Below, in pieces: positions 35,295 through 42,836 of a stretch of 64,000 bases of DNA (within the stretch, counting starts at the first letter, position 1; each line of letters begins with the position of its first letter). Position numbers and translations under genes: made by a program. The notes below the pieces were generated by a model. It saw only the letters and a program-made list of their open reading frames with translations. It had not been told where the DNA came from and did not search any database. The stretch is taken from contig JAQGID010000069.1 in assembly GCA_028291405.1 (NCBI GenBank), positions 1 through 64,000 on the forward strand, given 5' to 3'. This DNA comes from Rhodospirillales bacterium (GTDB lineage Bacteria > Pseudomonadota > Alphaproteobacteria > ATCC43930 > CGMCC-115725).

Positions 35295-35308
35295 CTCTTC
35301 ATTGCATC

Positions 35309-36412
35309 TCACGATCGAAATGCCGGGACGACTTCCTTGCCAAAAAGGCGGATCGAGTTCTCGACCAGCGCGGGTGGCATGCTGCCGATCTCGTGATTGG
35401 TACAGAAGATGTCGTAGCCGATCAGCCGCTTGCCCGCTTCGAGCCGGCGGATCACCGTCTCGGGGCTGCCGACGATCGCCAGACCGTTCTCGATATTGAA
35501 CTCGTAGCTCGTCTGGGCCTGGCGCATCGTCTCGCCGCGCGCCTTGTCGTCCGGACGTTCGCTGTCGCGTCCCATGCCGCGGGCGTGGGCGCCCCAGCCG
35601 ATGCGGGTCTGCTCGATCGTGCCGCCGCCGACCGGCACCGCCCCACCTTGCCGGGCGAGCAAATATTGCCGCGCCTCGTCGTGCGCCTTCGCGTCGGTCT
35701 CGGCAACATGCACTTGGCGCTGGAGGAAGACCCGCGGCATCGGCCCGGGATGGCTGCACTCGTGCCAGATCTTGCGATAGAGATCGAATTTCCGCGCGAC
35801 GACGGCGTCGGTGTCGAGATTCTGCGAGACGTGGTAGTTGCCCTTGGCGGCGAACTCGATGGCGGCGTCGCTGTGCACCGCTGCCCAGATCGGCGGATGC
35901 GGCTGCTGGAACGGCTTCGGCTGCGGTAGCGCCTCGTCGAAATTGAAATACTTGCCGCGGAAGGTCACCTCGTCCCGGCTCCACGCCAGCTTCACGATCT
36001 CCATCACCTCGCCGGCGATCGCGGCGCGCTGGTAGTAATCCACGCCCCAGCGCAGGAACTCGTGCTCGTGCACGCCGATCCCGGTGCCGAACTCGACGCG
36101 GCCGCGCGAGAGATGGTCGAGCATGGCGATTTCCTGAGCCAGCCGGAGCGGGTGATAGAACGGCAGTTGCCACATCATCGCGCCGATGCGCAGCGTGCTG
36201 GTCGCCCGCGCCACGGCGGTGAGGTACACCGACGGTGCGGTGATGCGGCCGAGCGGCGAGTTCTGGTGCTCGATCACGAAATACGAATGCCAGCCGTCCG
36301 CCTCGATGCGCTGCGCCAGCCGGATGTGCTCGTCGTAGACGTCGGCCATCAGCTGCTGGCGGTCGCCATAGCCACCTACCGCGTCCCACAAGGCAAAATC
36401 GAGCTTCGTCAT
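35309..36412 (-). CDS. LLM-class (luciferase-like) flavin-dependent monooxygenase
   Basis: The 367-residue protein has the bacterial luciferase-like TIM barrel. Features are the early HIRLAQRIEADGWHSYFVIEHQNSP, VYLTAVARATSTLRIGAMMWQLPFYHPLRLAQEIAMLDHLSRGRVEFGTGIG, and a C-terminal GSPETVIRRLEA segment. It uses reduced FMN from a separate reductase to oxygenate an unknown substrate. AGGAGGA precedes the ATG at 36412. It stands alone, divergent from a hypothetical gene. Confidence 0.88.
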   Translation of the reverse strand: MTKLDFALWDAVGGYGDRQQLMADVYDEHIRLAQRIEADGWHSYFVIEHQNSPLGRITAPSVYLTAVARATSTLRIGAMMWQLPFYHPLRLAQEIAMLDHLSRGRVEFGTGIGVHEHEFLRWGVDYYQRAAIAGEVMEIVKLAWSRDEVTFRGKYFNFDEALPQPKPFQQPHPPIWAAVHSDAAIEFAAKGNYHVSQNLDTDAVVARKFDLYRKIWHECSHPGPMPRVFLQRQVHVAETDAKAHDEARQYLLARQGGAVPVGGGTIEQTRIGWGAHARGMGRDSERPDDKARGETMRQAQTSYEFNIENGLAIVGSPETVIRRLEAGKRLIGYDIFCTNHEIGSMPPALVENSIRLFGKEVVPAFRS

Positions 36413-36730
36413 CGCCGAATCCTCCTCCCGTCGGGGTCGTTCGCCCTCTCGCTTGAGCATCGTACCGCGGCGCCGATGTCGCATCGGCGGAAACTTGCCG
36501 GGTTGCTGCCGTCGTGGAAACGGTAAAAGCGGTCGTCCCTCAATGACGTTATTCGATGGCGATCCGAAGATCACGGGAGATCGACGGTGGCGGCGTCGCG
36601 GCGTGCCGACCCGAAGGGACGGAAAAAAGACGATGGTTCTCCGGCGAAGGCGCATAATTTCATCGTCGCGCACCCAGCGGGGCGTGGCGATGCGACGTTC
36701 CTGCGTACCGACGGGCGGCGAGGGCGAGCG
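36413..36730. other. 318-bp divergent intergenic region
   Basis: No gene, repeat or operator was recognised. Arginine-rich open frames occur on both strands but lack ribosome sites and homologous-looking motifs. Promoters for the luciferase-like gene and the 36731 gene should be here. Confidence 0.4.
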
Positions 36731-37156
36731 ATGACCGGATATGCGATGGTGCCGGACTCGGAAGGGCCGCGGCGCGAGTTCAGGATCACGGTGGGATTGC
36801 GCGCCGGATACGGCCCGCAGGGGCGGATCTACGACATCGAGGAGGCGGTGCGGGCGGCGCATCGCTGGATGGCCGAGCGGGCCAGGCAGGGCGGGCCGTT
36901 TCTCTCCGGCATGTTCACGCGCGGCGAGATCATCTATGCGCGTACCTCGTCGGCCGGCTCGGCCGGCATGGATCGCGAGCCCGTCGCGATCTTCTCGGGC
37001 GAGGCGCTGCATCTTGCGGCACAGCATCTCGACGATCCCGCCGTCGAGGCGATGCTGAACGAGCTGGCGGCCGCGATGGGCCGCGTCCTCGAGCAGGAGG
37101 AGGTCCATGTCGCCTATCGCGACCGCGTGTGGACCCTCACCGTTCTCAATCCCTGA
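36731..37156 (+). CDS. Hypothetical protein
   Basis: The 141-residue soluble protein (MTGYAMVPDSEGPRREFRIT...) alternates strands and helices: FRITVGLRAGYGPQGRIYDIEEAVRAAHRWMAERA, then EIIYAR and EPVAIFSGEALH, ending EQEEVHVAYRDRVWTLTVL. Codon use fits neighbouring genes. I do not recognise the family. The ATG at 36731 was chosen because the upstream in-frame part is arginine-rich and unstructured. It precedes a LysE-type exporter by 27 bases and may be co-transcribed. Confidence 0.6.
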   Translation: MTGYAMVPDSEGPRREFRITVGLRAGYGPQGRIYDIEEAVRAAHRWMAERARQGGPFLSGMFTRGEIIYARTSSAGSAGMDREPVAIFSGEALHLAAQHLDDPAVEAMLNELAAAMGRVLEQEEVHVAYRDRVWTLTVLNP

Positions 37157-37183
37157 ATTGTCTAACCGAGATAGGAGAAATCG

Positions 37184-37795
37184 GTGAGCCTCGACTTTCT
37201 GCTGACGTCGCTGATCGTCATCGCCTCGCCTGGCACCGGCGTTCTCTACACGCTGGCGGCCGGCCTCTCGCGCGGCTGCCGTGCCAGCGTCGTCGCCGCC
37301 TTCGGATGCACCCTCGGCATCGTCCCGCATATGGCCGCGGCGATCATGGGGCTGGCGGCGCTCCTGCACGCGAGCGCGCTCGCGTTCCAGACCCTCAAGT
37401 ACCTCGGCGTTGCTTATCTGCTCTTCATGGCGTGGAGCGCGCTGCGGGAAAAAGGGGCGCTGAAGGTCGAGAAGGAGGTCGGCACGCGCTCGTCCTTGCA
37501 GGTGATCACCTCCGCGATCCTGATCAACATCCTCAATCCGAAGCTGTCGATCTTCTTCTTCGCCTTCCTGCCGCAGTTCGTGAGTGCCGACGAATCGCAT
37601 CCGCTGCCGCGCATGCTCGAGCTGAGCGCCGTCTTCATGCTGCTGACCTTCTTCGTCTTCGTCGGCTACGGGCTCTTCGCCGCCGGGATCCGCAACCATG
37701 TCATCGCGCGTCCGCGGGTGCTGGTCTGGATGCGCCGAGCTTTCGCGGGCGCGTTCGTCGCGCTCGGTGCCAAGCTCGCGCTGGCAGATCGCTGA
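37184..37795 (+). CDS. LysE/RhtB-family amino-acid exporter
   Basis: The 203-residue membrane protein has six hydrophobic segments and the LysE signature SPGTGVLYTLAAGLSRGCRASVVAAFGCTLGI near the N-terminus, with TSAILINILNPKLSIFFFAFLPQFV in the middle. It should export an amino acid or derivative across the inner membrane. The start is a GTG at 37184 with AGGAGAAA upstream. Length is normal for the family. The substrate is unknown. Confidence 0.9.
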   Translation: MSLDFLLTSLIVIASPGTGVLYTLAAGLSRGCRASVVAAFGCTLGIVPHMAAAIMGLAALLHASALAFQTLKYLGVAYLLFMAWSALREKGALKVEKEVGTRSSLQVITSAILINILNPKLSIFFFAFLPQFVSADESHPLPRMLELSAVFMLLTFFVFVGYGLFAAGIRNHVIARPRVLVWMRRAFAGAFVALGAKLALADR

Positions 37796-37820
37796 AGACC
37801 TTCGTTGCCTCGCCGTCGGT

Positions 37821-39317
37821 TCACGCGGCATTCGGCGGCCAGTTGATCTCGGTCTCGCGATAGGCGCGCAATCCTTCCAGCAGACCGCCTTGCTGCTCAA
37901 GAAAGAGGCTGCGGGTAAGGCCCCGGATCAGCCGCGGGATCGCGTATTTGAGGCCGCTCGCCGAGGTCGAGTGCGGACCCATGCTGACGATGGCCGCGAA
38001 GCTGAAGGCATGGATCTTCGGAATGTGCGGCGCCGTGCCGGGCTCGCGCTCCTGAAGATCGTAATGGGGGCCGAGGTAGGGATAGAAGCCAAGCCGGTCG
38101 TGCGCGTCCGATGGCGGCGGGGTATAGCGATCGCGCCACAGCGCGAAATCTCCGACGAGACCGGTCATCTCGGGACGGCACGAGAAATCGACGGCCGATC
38201 CGGTGGCGCAGATGATTTCGTCGAAGACGAAGCTGCGATGCCGCGTCCGGATTTGGATCTCGTCGCCCGCCATTCCGACGTCCAGCCACGGCGAGCTGGG
38301 ATGGATCGCGAAATTCGCGTAGGCGAGGGCGCTGTCGTAGCTGTATTGCGCCGGCGGCTGGTCGACGGCGTCGAAGTAGACGTTCACGCCCCAGCGGATC
38401 GCATCGTCGAGATCGGGAAAGTGCTTGAGTAGCCCGGCGAACTCGATGTGGCGGTGCGGGTTGACGCTTGGCAGCTCGTCGCGGCGAAAGCACAGATCGA
38501 CACTGCGCGCTCCCGATGTGAGGGCGGTGATCGCGGCATCGAAGGCGGAGGCGCCGTGGCCCAGGATGCCGAGCCGCTTGCCGCGATAGGCGGCGAAATC
38601 GATCGCCGTGTTCGAATGCCGGCAGCGTTCCGGCGGCAGCGCAACGGCGATCTCGAGCGGGATCCGCCACTCGCCGGCGCCGTCGTATCCCGTCGCGAGG
38701 ATGACGCGGCGGGCCCGCAGTTGCTGCGCGCCCTGGGGCGTTTGCAGCGACAGGACCAACCAGGCATCTTCCGGGGCGATGCCGACGACCGCGACCTCGT
38801 TGCGCACCGGTAGGTTCAGCACCCGTCGGTACCAGCGCAGGTAATCCATCCAATCGCTGCGGCCGATGCGGTCGACTGCTTCCCAGCTGCCGGCGCCGAA
38901 TTTCGCCTCGTACCAGGATCGCGTCGCGAGGCTGGGAATGCCGTGCTCCACCCCGACGAGGTATTTCGGGGTGCGGAGCATCGCCATCCTGGCATAGGTC
39001 TCCCACGGCCCCTCGAACCCCGCCGGGTTGCGGTCGAGCAGCAGGATATTGGTGATGCCGTCGCGGATCAGCCCCTGCGCCGCCGCCATGCCGGACTGGC
39101 CGCCGCCGACGATCGCCACGTCGTAGACCGGCCCGCCGGATCGATCCGTCAGTGGCTTGACCCAGGCGCCCGCGGGATAGGCCAGCATCGCGAGGTCACG
39201 ATGAACCTGATCCTCAAGCAGGGTGAGGCGTTGTGCGGCGGGGCTCAGCGACATCGATCCGCACTCGTCATGGCGCAGGTATTGTCCATCGCCGGTCTTC
39301 CGCAAGAGTCGTGCCAT
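37821..39317 (-). CDS. FMO-like FAD/NAD(P)-binding monooxygenase
   Basis: The 498-residue flavoprotein has an FAD Rossmann motif (VAIVGGGQSGMAAAQGL, about 66-82), a second dinucleotide motif for NAD(P) (LGILGHGASAFDAAI, about 258), and the ICATGSAVDF ATG motif of flavin monooxygenases. It groups with putative FMO/BVMO-like oxidoreductases that have an N-terminal extension. The substrate is unknown. The first ATG (39317) is used; an ATG at 39254 is an alternative. It is followed tail to tail by the LysE gene. Confidence 0.82.
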   Translation of the reverse strand: MARLLRKTGDGQYLRHDECGSMSLSPAAQRLTLLEDQVHRDLAMLAYPAGAWVKPLTDRSGGPVYDVAIVGGGQSGMAAAQGLIRDGITNILLLDRNPAGFEGPWETYARMAMLRTPKYLVGVEHGIPSLATRSWYEAKFGAGSWEAVDRIGRSDWMDYLRWYRRVLNLPVRNEVAVVGIAPEDAWLVLSLQTPQGAQQLRARRVILATGYDGAGEWRIPLEIAVALPPERCRHSNTAIDFAAYRGKRLGILGHGASAFDAAITALTSGARSVDLCFRRDELPSVNPHRHIEFAGLLKHFPDLDDAIRWGVNVYFDAVDQPPAQYSYDSALAYANFAIHPSSPWLDVGMAGDEIQIRTRHRSFVFDEIICATGSAVDFSCRPEMTGLVGDFALWRDRYTPPPSDAHDRLGFYPYLGPHYDLQEREPGTAPHIPKIHAFSFAAIVSMGPHSTSASGLKYAIPRLIRGLTRSLFLEQQGGLLEGLRAYRETEINWPPNAA

Positions 39318-39660
39318 CGATCCCGCAATGCCGCCGGCGCTCCTGCCGGAGGGCCGGGCTGCGGGTGGGCATGCGCTGACTAGAAGTCGACCAACTGGTC
39401 AGCTTTTTAGGCAGTCCGGCGAGTGGGCGCGACGCCATCATCGCGATGCCGCGTGAGCGCTGGGGCGTGGTCTGCGGAACCGAAGCCGGTCCGGATCGGT
39501 CGCGCCGATCGTGGCCGGCGGCCTGAAATTGCAGGCTGGATGCAGGTGCATCCGAAGCCGGGCAGGGGCCGGCGCGAGGCTGTCGCGGTTTTGCGGAAAT
39601 CGCAGCCGGCATCCGGCGCATCGCCTCCGCGAGAGGTGATAATGAGGCGGAATGCAGGTG

Positions 39661-39684
39661 ACCTCCGGCGGAATTCCCGGAGGT
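39661..39684. repeat. Inverted repeat, 8-bp arms
   Basis: ACCTCCGG (39661-39668) and CCGGAGGT (39677-39684) are perfect complements around an 8-base spacer. Confidence 0.6.
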
Positions 39685-39714
39685 CTGGGTTCGGGTTTCG
39701 GGACCATCAGAGAT

Positions 39715-39742
39715 CGTCATCCCGGCGCTCTCCGGGATGACG
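39715..39742. repeat. Inverted repeat, 11-bp arms
   Basis: CGTCATCCCGG (39715-39725) and CCGGGATGACG (39732-39742) are perfect complements around six bases. The TCATCCCGG type of arm is common in dispersed bacterial palindromes. Confidence 0.7.
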
Positions 39743-39928
39743 AGAGGGGTACCGGGTGAGGATTGAGGGGTGCTGCCTCGCTTCCCGCTTCTCCATCCCG
39801 AACGGTCCATGATCCGTGCTCCTTTTCGAAGGGAAACGGACAATATATGTCTATTATGGTTTGATCGCAAGCATTTTTGTTTACGCCATCATCAGATCGG
39901 ATGGAATCGCCGTGGACTGATTCCCGCC

Positions 39929-40005
39929 GTCATTGCGAGCGCAGCGAAGCAATCCAGTGGCGGTAAGGGTCTGGATTGCTTCGTCGCTGCGCTCCTCGCA
40001 ATGAC
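39929..40005. repeat. Long dispersed palindromic element (REP-like)
   Basis: The left arm (39929-39957) starts GTCATTGCGAG and ends AAGCAATCCAG. The right arm (39971-40005) is its reverse complement apart from two 3-base insertions. The loop is 13 bases. The full right-arm sequence is a repeat I know to be scattered through many alphaproteobacterial genomes. The two insertions fall either side of a shared CGCAGCG core, so the arms differ by whole triplets. Confidence 0.8.
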
Positions 40006-40064
40006 GGAACTATATGTAAAATGGCTACTTACCTGACGCAGCATTCTCCCAAAACCCTTACTCT

Positions 40065-40083
40065 CCCATTGCTGCGCAATGGG
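40065..40083. repeat. Inverted repeat, 8-bp arms
   Basis: CCCATTGC (40065-40072) and GCAATGGG (40076-40083) are perfect complements around three bases. The following bases to about 40125 are also GC-rich and weakly self-complementary. Confidence 0.6.
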
Positions 40084-40138
40084 TCCCTCCGTCTCCCGCC
40101 CAAGAGCGGGCGAGGGGACTCTCGGCAGGCTCATTGGA

Positions 40139-40193
40139 AACCATTTTGAATGGTTATGTCGGGATCGCTCGCCGCGCGCGGCGAGCGATCCCG
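40139..40193. repeat. Two adjacent palindromes upstream of the 2OG-oxygenase gene
   Basis: AACCATT (40139-40145) pairs with AATGGTT (40149-40155). Immediately after, 40160-40193 is a perfect 34-base palindrome with no loop (CGGGATCGCTCGCCGCG and its exact complement). Both lie about 95-150 bases before the oxygenase start codon. They could be an operator pair, a terminator for upstream transcription, or another dispersed repeat. Confidence 0.7.
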
Positions 40194-40286
40194 GTTCGCA
40201 CGGGCGCGACCGTCTGGCATGGGGTTTGCGTAACTCCGCACGACCCGTCTTGCCGCATTCGTCTGAAGCCAGAAGGACCATCGCTC

Positions 40287-41300
40287 GTGACCCTGCTCAA
40301 CGTTCCCGTGATCGACATCCGGCCCTATCGCGAGGGTTCGGCGGCAGAGCAGATGGCGGTCGCAGGCCTGGTCGGCCAGGCCTGTCGCGACATCGGCTTC
40401 CTGGTAATTACCGGCCACGGCGTTCCTTCGGCGCTGATCGACCGGACGGATCGCGCCGCCTCGACGTTCTTCGACTTGCCGCTGGCCAAGAAAATGGCGC
40501 TGAAACGGCCGAAGGAGGACCAGGTCCGCGGCTATAGCGCGGTCGGCGACGAGGGGCTCTCCTACAGTCTCGACGAGGCGACGCCGGGCGATCTCAAGGA
40601 ATCGTTCTCGATCGGCCCGATCGATCCGCCGGACGAGCCCTATTTCACCGGCGCGGCAGCCGGGCCGCATTTCGCGCCCAATTTATGGGCCGACGAGATC
40701 CCCGACTTCCGCGCATCGTGGTCGGAATATTTCACCAGCATGTCCGAGCTTTCGGCGCAGCTGATGCGCATCTTCGCGCTGTCGCTCGACCTGCCCGAGG
40801 ATTTCTTCGACGACAAGATCGACCGCCACATCAGCATGTTCCGCACGCTGCGCTATCCCGAGCAGCGCGAGGAGCCGCGGCCCGGCCAGCTGCGCGCCGG
40901 GGCGCATTCCGATTACGGCAGCCTGACCATCGTCAGGATCGAGGACAAGCCGGGCGGGCTGCAGGTCATGAACAAGGCCGGCGCATGGGTCGACGTTCCC
41001 GCCATCCCGGGCTCGTTCGTCGTCAATATCGGCGATCTGATGATGCAGTGGACCAACGATCAGTGGATCTCGACGCTGCACCGCGTCGCTAACCCGCCGC
41101 GCGACAAATCCGACAGCCGCCGCCAATCGCTCGTCTTCTTCCATCAGCCGAATTACGACGCGATCGTCGAGTGCCTGCCGAGCTGCGCCGTTGCCGGCGC
41201 CGCGCCGAAATACGCGCCGATCTCGTCCGGCGATCATCTGCGCAACAAGTTCCTCAAGCAGACGACCTTCGGCGACAGCGCCGTAGAGGCGATCGCATGA
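40287..41300 (+). CDS. Isopenicillin-N-synthase-like 2-oxoglutarate/Fe(II) dioxygenase
   Basis: The 337-residue protein has the DIOX_N domain (VPVIDIRPY...GFLVITGHGVP) and the 2OG-Fe(II) core with iron ligands H207-x-D209 (AHSDYGSLTIV) and H265 (TLHRVANP). The 2OG-binding R-x-S is R279-Q-S281. The family includes thymine-7-hydroxylase, gibberellin and flavonoid oxygenases. The start is a GTG at 40287 with AGAAGGA upstream. It overlaps a VOC gene by four bases and heads a set with a BMP-type nucleoside/base importer and a cysteine hydrolase. That context makes a nucleobase or nucleoside a reasonable substrate, but this is not proven. Confidence 0.88.
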   Translation: MTLLNVPVIDIRPYREGSAAEQMAVAGLVGQACRDIGFLVITGHGVPSALIDRTDRAASTFFDLPLAKKMALKRPKEDQVRGYSAVGDEGLSYSLDEATPGDLKESFSIGPIDPPDEPYFTGAAAGPHFAPNLWADEIPDFRASWSEYFTSMSELSAQLMRIFALSLDLPEDFFDDKIDRHISMFRTLRYPEQREEPRPGQLRAGAHSDYGSLTIVRIEDKPGGLQVMNKAGAWVDVPAIPGSFVVNIGDLMMQWTNDQWISTLHRVANPPRDKSDSRRQSLVFFHQPNYDAIVECLPSCAVAGAAPKYAPISSGDHLRNKFLKQTTFGDSAVEAIA

Positions 41301-41698
41301 GCAGCGCCCCGACGCTCTCCTACGTCAACGTCTTCGCCCGCGACATCGAGGCGCTCAGCGGCTTCTACCAGGACGTCTTCGGCTTCCCCGAGATCGAGGC
41401 GATCCGCTCGCCGATCTTCCGCGGTCTCAGCACCGGCCGCAGCAGCATCGGCTTCAACGCGCTCGACGCCTACGATCTGCTGAAGCTGTCGGAGTTCGCC
41501 AACCCGACGGGCGTGAAGTTCTTGCTCAATTTCGACGTCGACAGCCCGGAGGCGGTCGACCGGCTCGTTCCCGTCGCGGTGGCCAAGGGGGCGAGGCTCA
41601 TCAAGGCGCCCTACAAGACCTATTACAACTGGTACCAGGCGGTTCTCTTCGATCCCGAAGACAACGTCTTCCGGATCAACCACGTGCTCGACGAATGA
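41297..41698 (+). CDS. VOC (glyoxalase/bleomycin-resistance fold) protein
   Basis: The 133-residue protein has paired beta-alpha-beta-beta-beta units: LSYVNVFARDIEALSGFYQDVFGFPEI at the start and AVLFDPEDNVFRINHVLDE at the end. The usual vicinal-oxygen-chelate metal positions are only partly clear. It could be an extradiol-type oxygenase, isomerase, lyase or binding protein. The ATG overlaps the oxygenase stop (ATGA), so it probably acts on the same compound or its product. Confidence 0.83.
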   Translation: MSSAPTLSYVNVFARDIEALSGFYQDVFGFPEIEAIRSPIFRGLSTGRSSIGFNALDAYDLLKLSEFANPTGVKFLLNFDVDSPEAVDRLVPVAVAKGARLIKAPYKTYYNWYQAVLFDPEDNVFRINHVLDE

Positions 41699-41737
41699 CG
41701 GCCGACCCGTTCAACGCAACGAACAAGGAATAAGACC

Positions 41738-42823
41738 ATGACGCTGCGCCCGAAGATCCTGCTGACGTCGCTTGCCATGGCGCTGGGATGCGCCGCCTCG
41801 GCCTATGCCGCCGGCTTCACGCTGCCGGCCCCGGCCAAGATCGCGTTCCTTTATTTCGCCGAGAAGAACGACGGCGGCTGGACGCAGGCCTTCGACGAGG
41901 CGCGGCCCAAGATCGAGAAATCGCTGGGCCAGCAGATGCCCTATGTCGAGAAGGTACCCGAGGTCGCCGGCCAGATCCGTCCGGCGGCCGAGCGCTTCAT
42001 CCAGCGCGGCTACAACGTCATCATCGGCACCGCCTTCGGCTATTCCGACACGTTCAAGGAGCTCTCGGAGAAATACCCGAAGGTCGCGTTCCTCAACGCC
42101 TCGGGCACGACCAACGGCCCGAACCTGGAGTCCTTCTATGGCCGCACCTACGAGAGCCAGTATCTCTGCGGCATGGTCGCTGGCGCGGTCTCGAAGACCG
42201 GCAAGCTCGGCTTCGTCGCGGCGCATCCGATCGGTCCCGTCAACTGGACGATCAACGCCTATGAGCTCGGCGCCCAGAAAATGAACCCGAACGCCACGGT
42301 GACCGTCATCTTCACCGGCGCATGGAACGACCCGGTCAAGGAGCGCGCCGCCGCCCAGGCACTTGCCGATCAGGGCATCGACGTCATCGGCCAGCACGTC
42401 GACACCCCGACGCCGCAGATCGTCGCGCAGGAGCGCGGCATCTACGGCACTGGTCATCACCGCGATCTGCGCGAGTTCGCGCCGAAGGCGACGCTGTGCT
42501 CTTCGGCCTGGACCTGGGACGCGTTCCTAGCGCCGGAGCTCAAGAAGATCGCTGCCGGGAACTGGCAGCCGAGCCCCTACGGCGCCTTCCCCGGCATCAA
42601 GGACGGCGGCACCGACATCGCGTGCTGCAATGCCGTGGTGGCGAAGGACGTGGTCGCCAAAGTCATGGCGGAGCGCAAGGCGATCGTCGGGGGCAAGCAG
42701 GTCTATGCCGGGCCGCTCAAGGACACCGCCGGCACGGTCCGCGTCGCCGAGGGTGCGGTGCTCGACGATGCCGGGCTCTGGAAGATGGATTGGTTCGTCC
42801 CCGGGGTCATCACCCAGAAATGA
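41738..42823 (+). CDS. BMP-family ABC substrate-binding protein (nucleoside/nucleobase type)
   Basis: The 361-residue secreted protein (signal ending near AAGFT) belongs to the basic membrane protein/PnrA-like family: FLYFAEKNDGGWTQAFDEARPKIE, ERFIQRGYNVIIGTAFGYSDT, PNLESFYGRTYESQYLCGMVAGAVSKTGKLGFVAAHPIG. Characterised members bind purine nucleosides or free purines such as xanthine. It lies 39 bases after the VOC gene and is followed by its ATPase and two permeases. Confidence 0.92.
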   Translation: MTLRPKILLTSLAMALGCAASAYAAGFTLPAPAKIAFLYFAEKNDGGWTQAFDEARPKIEKSLGQQMPYVEKVPEVAGQIRPAAERFIQRGYNVIIGTAFGYSDTFKELSEKYPKVAFLNASGTTNGPNLESFYGRTYESQYLCGMVAGAVSKTGKLGFVAAHPIGPVNWTINAYELGAQKMNPNATVTVIFTGAWNDPVKERAAAQALADQGIDVIGQHVDTPTPQIVAQERGIYGTGHHRDLREFAPKATLCSSAWTWDAFLAPELKKIAAGNWQPSPYGAFPGIKDGGTDIACCNAVVAKDVVAKVMAERKAIVGGKQVYAGPLKDTAGTVRVAEGAVLDDAGLWKMDWFVPGVITQK

Positions 42824-42836
42824 CGACCGGCCGATC

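Larger units (their letters stand above)
39318..40286. other. Gene-free 969-bp region dense in inverted repeats
   Basis: No supported gene lies here. It contains at least seven inverted repeats: 39538-39553, 39661-39684, 39715-39742, 39929-40005, 40065-40083, 40139-40155 and 40160-40193. Bases 39840-39885 are AT-rich. The repeats are of different sequence, so this looks like a landing zone for dispersed palindromic elements rather than one array. The rightmost ones lie just upstream of the 2OG-oxygenase operon and may affect its expression. Confidence 0.7.
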
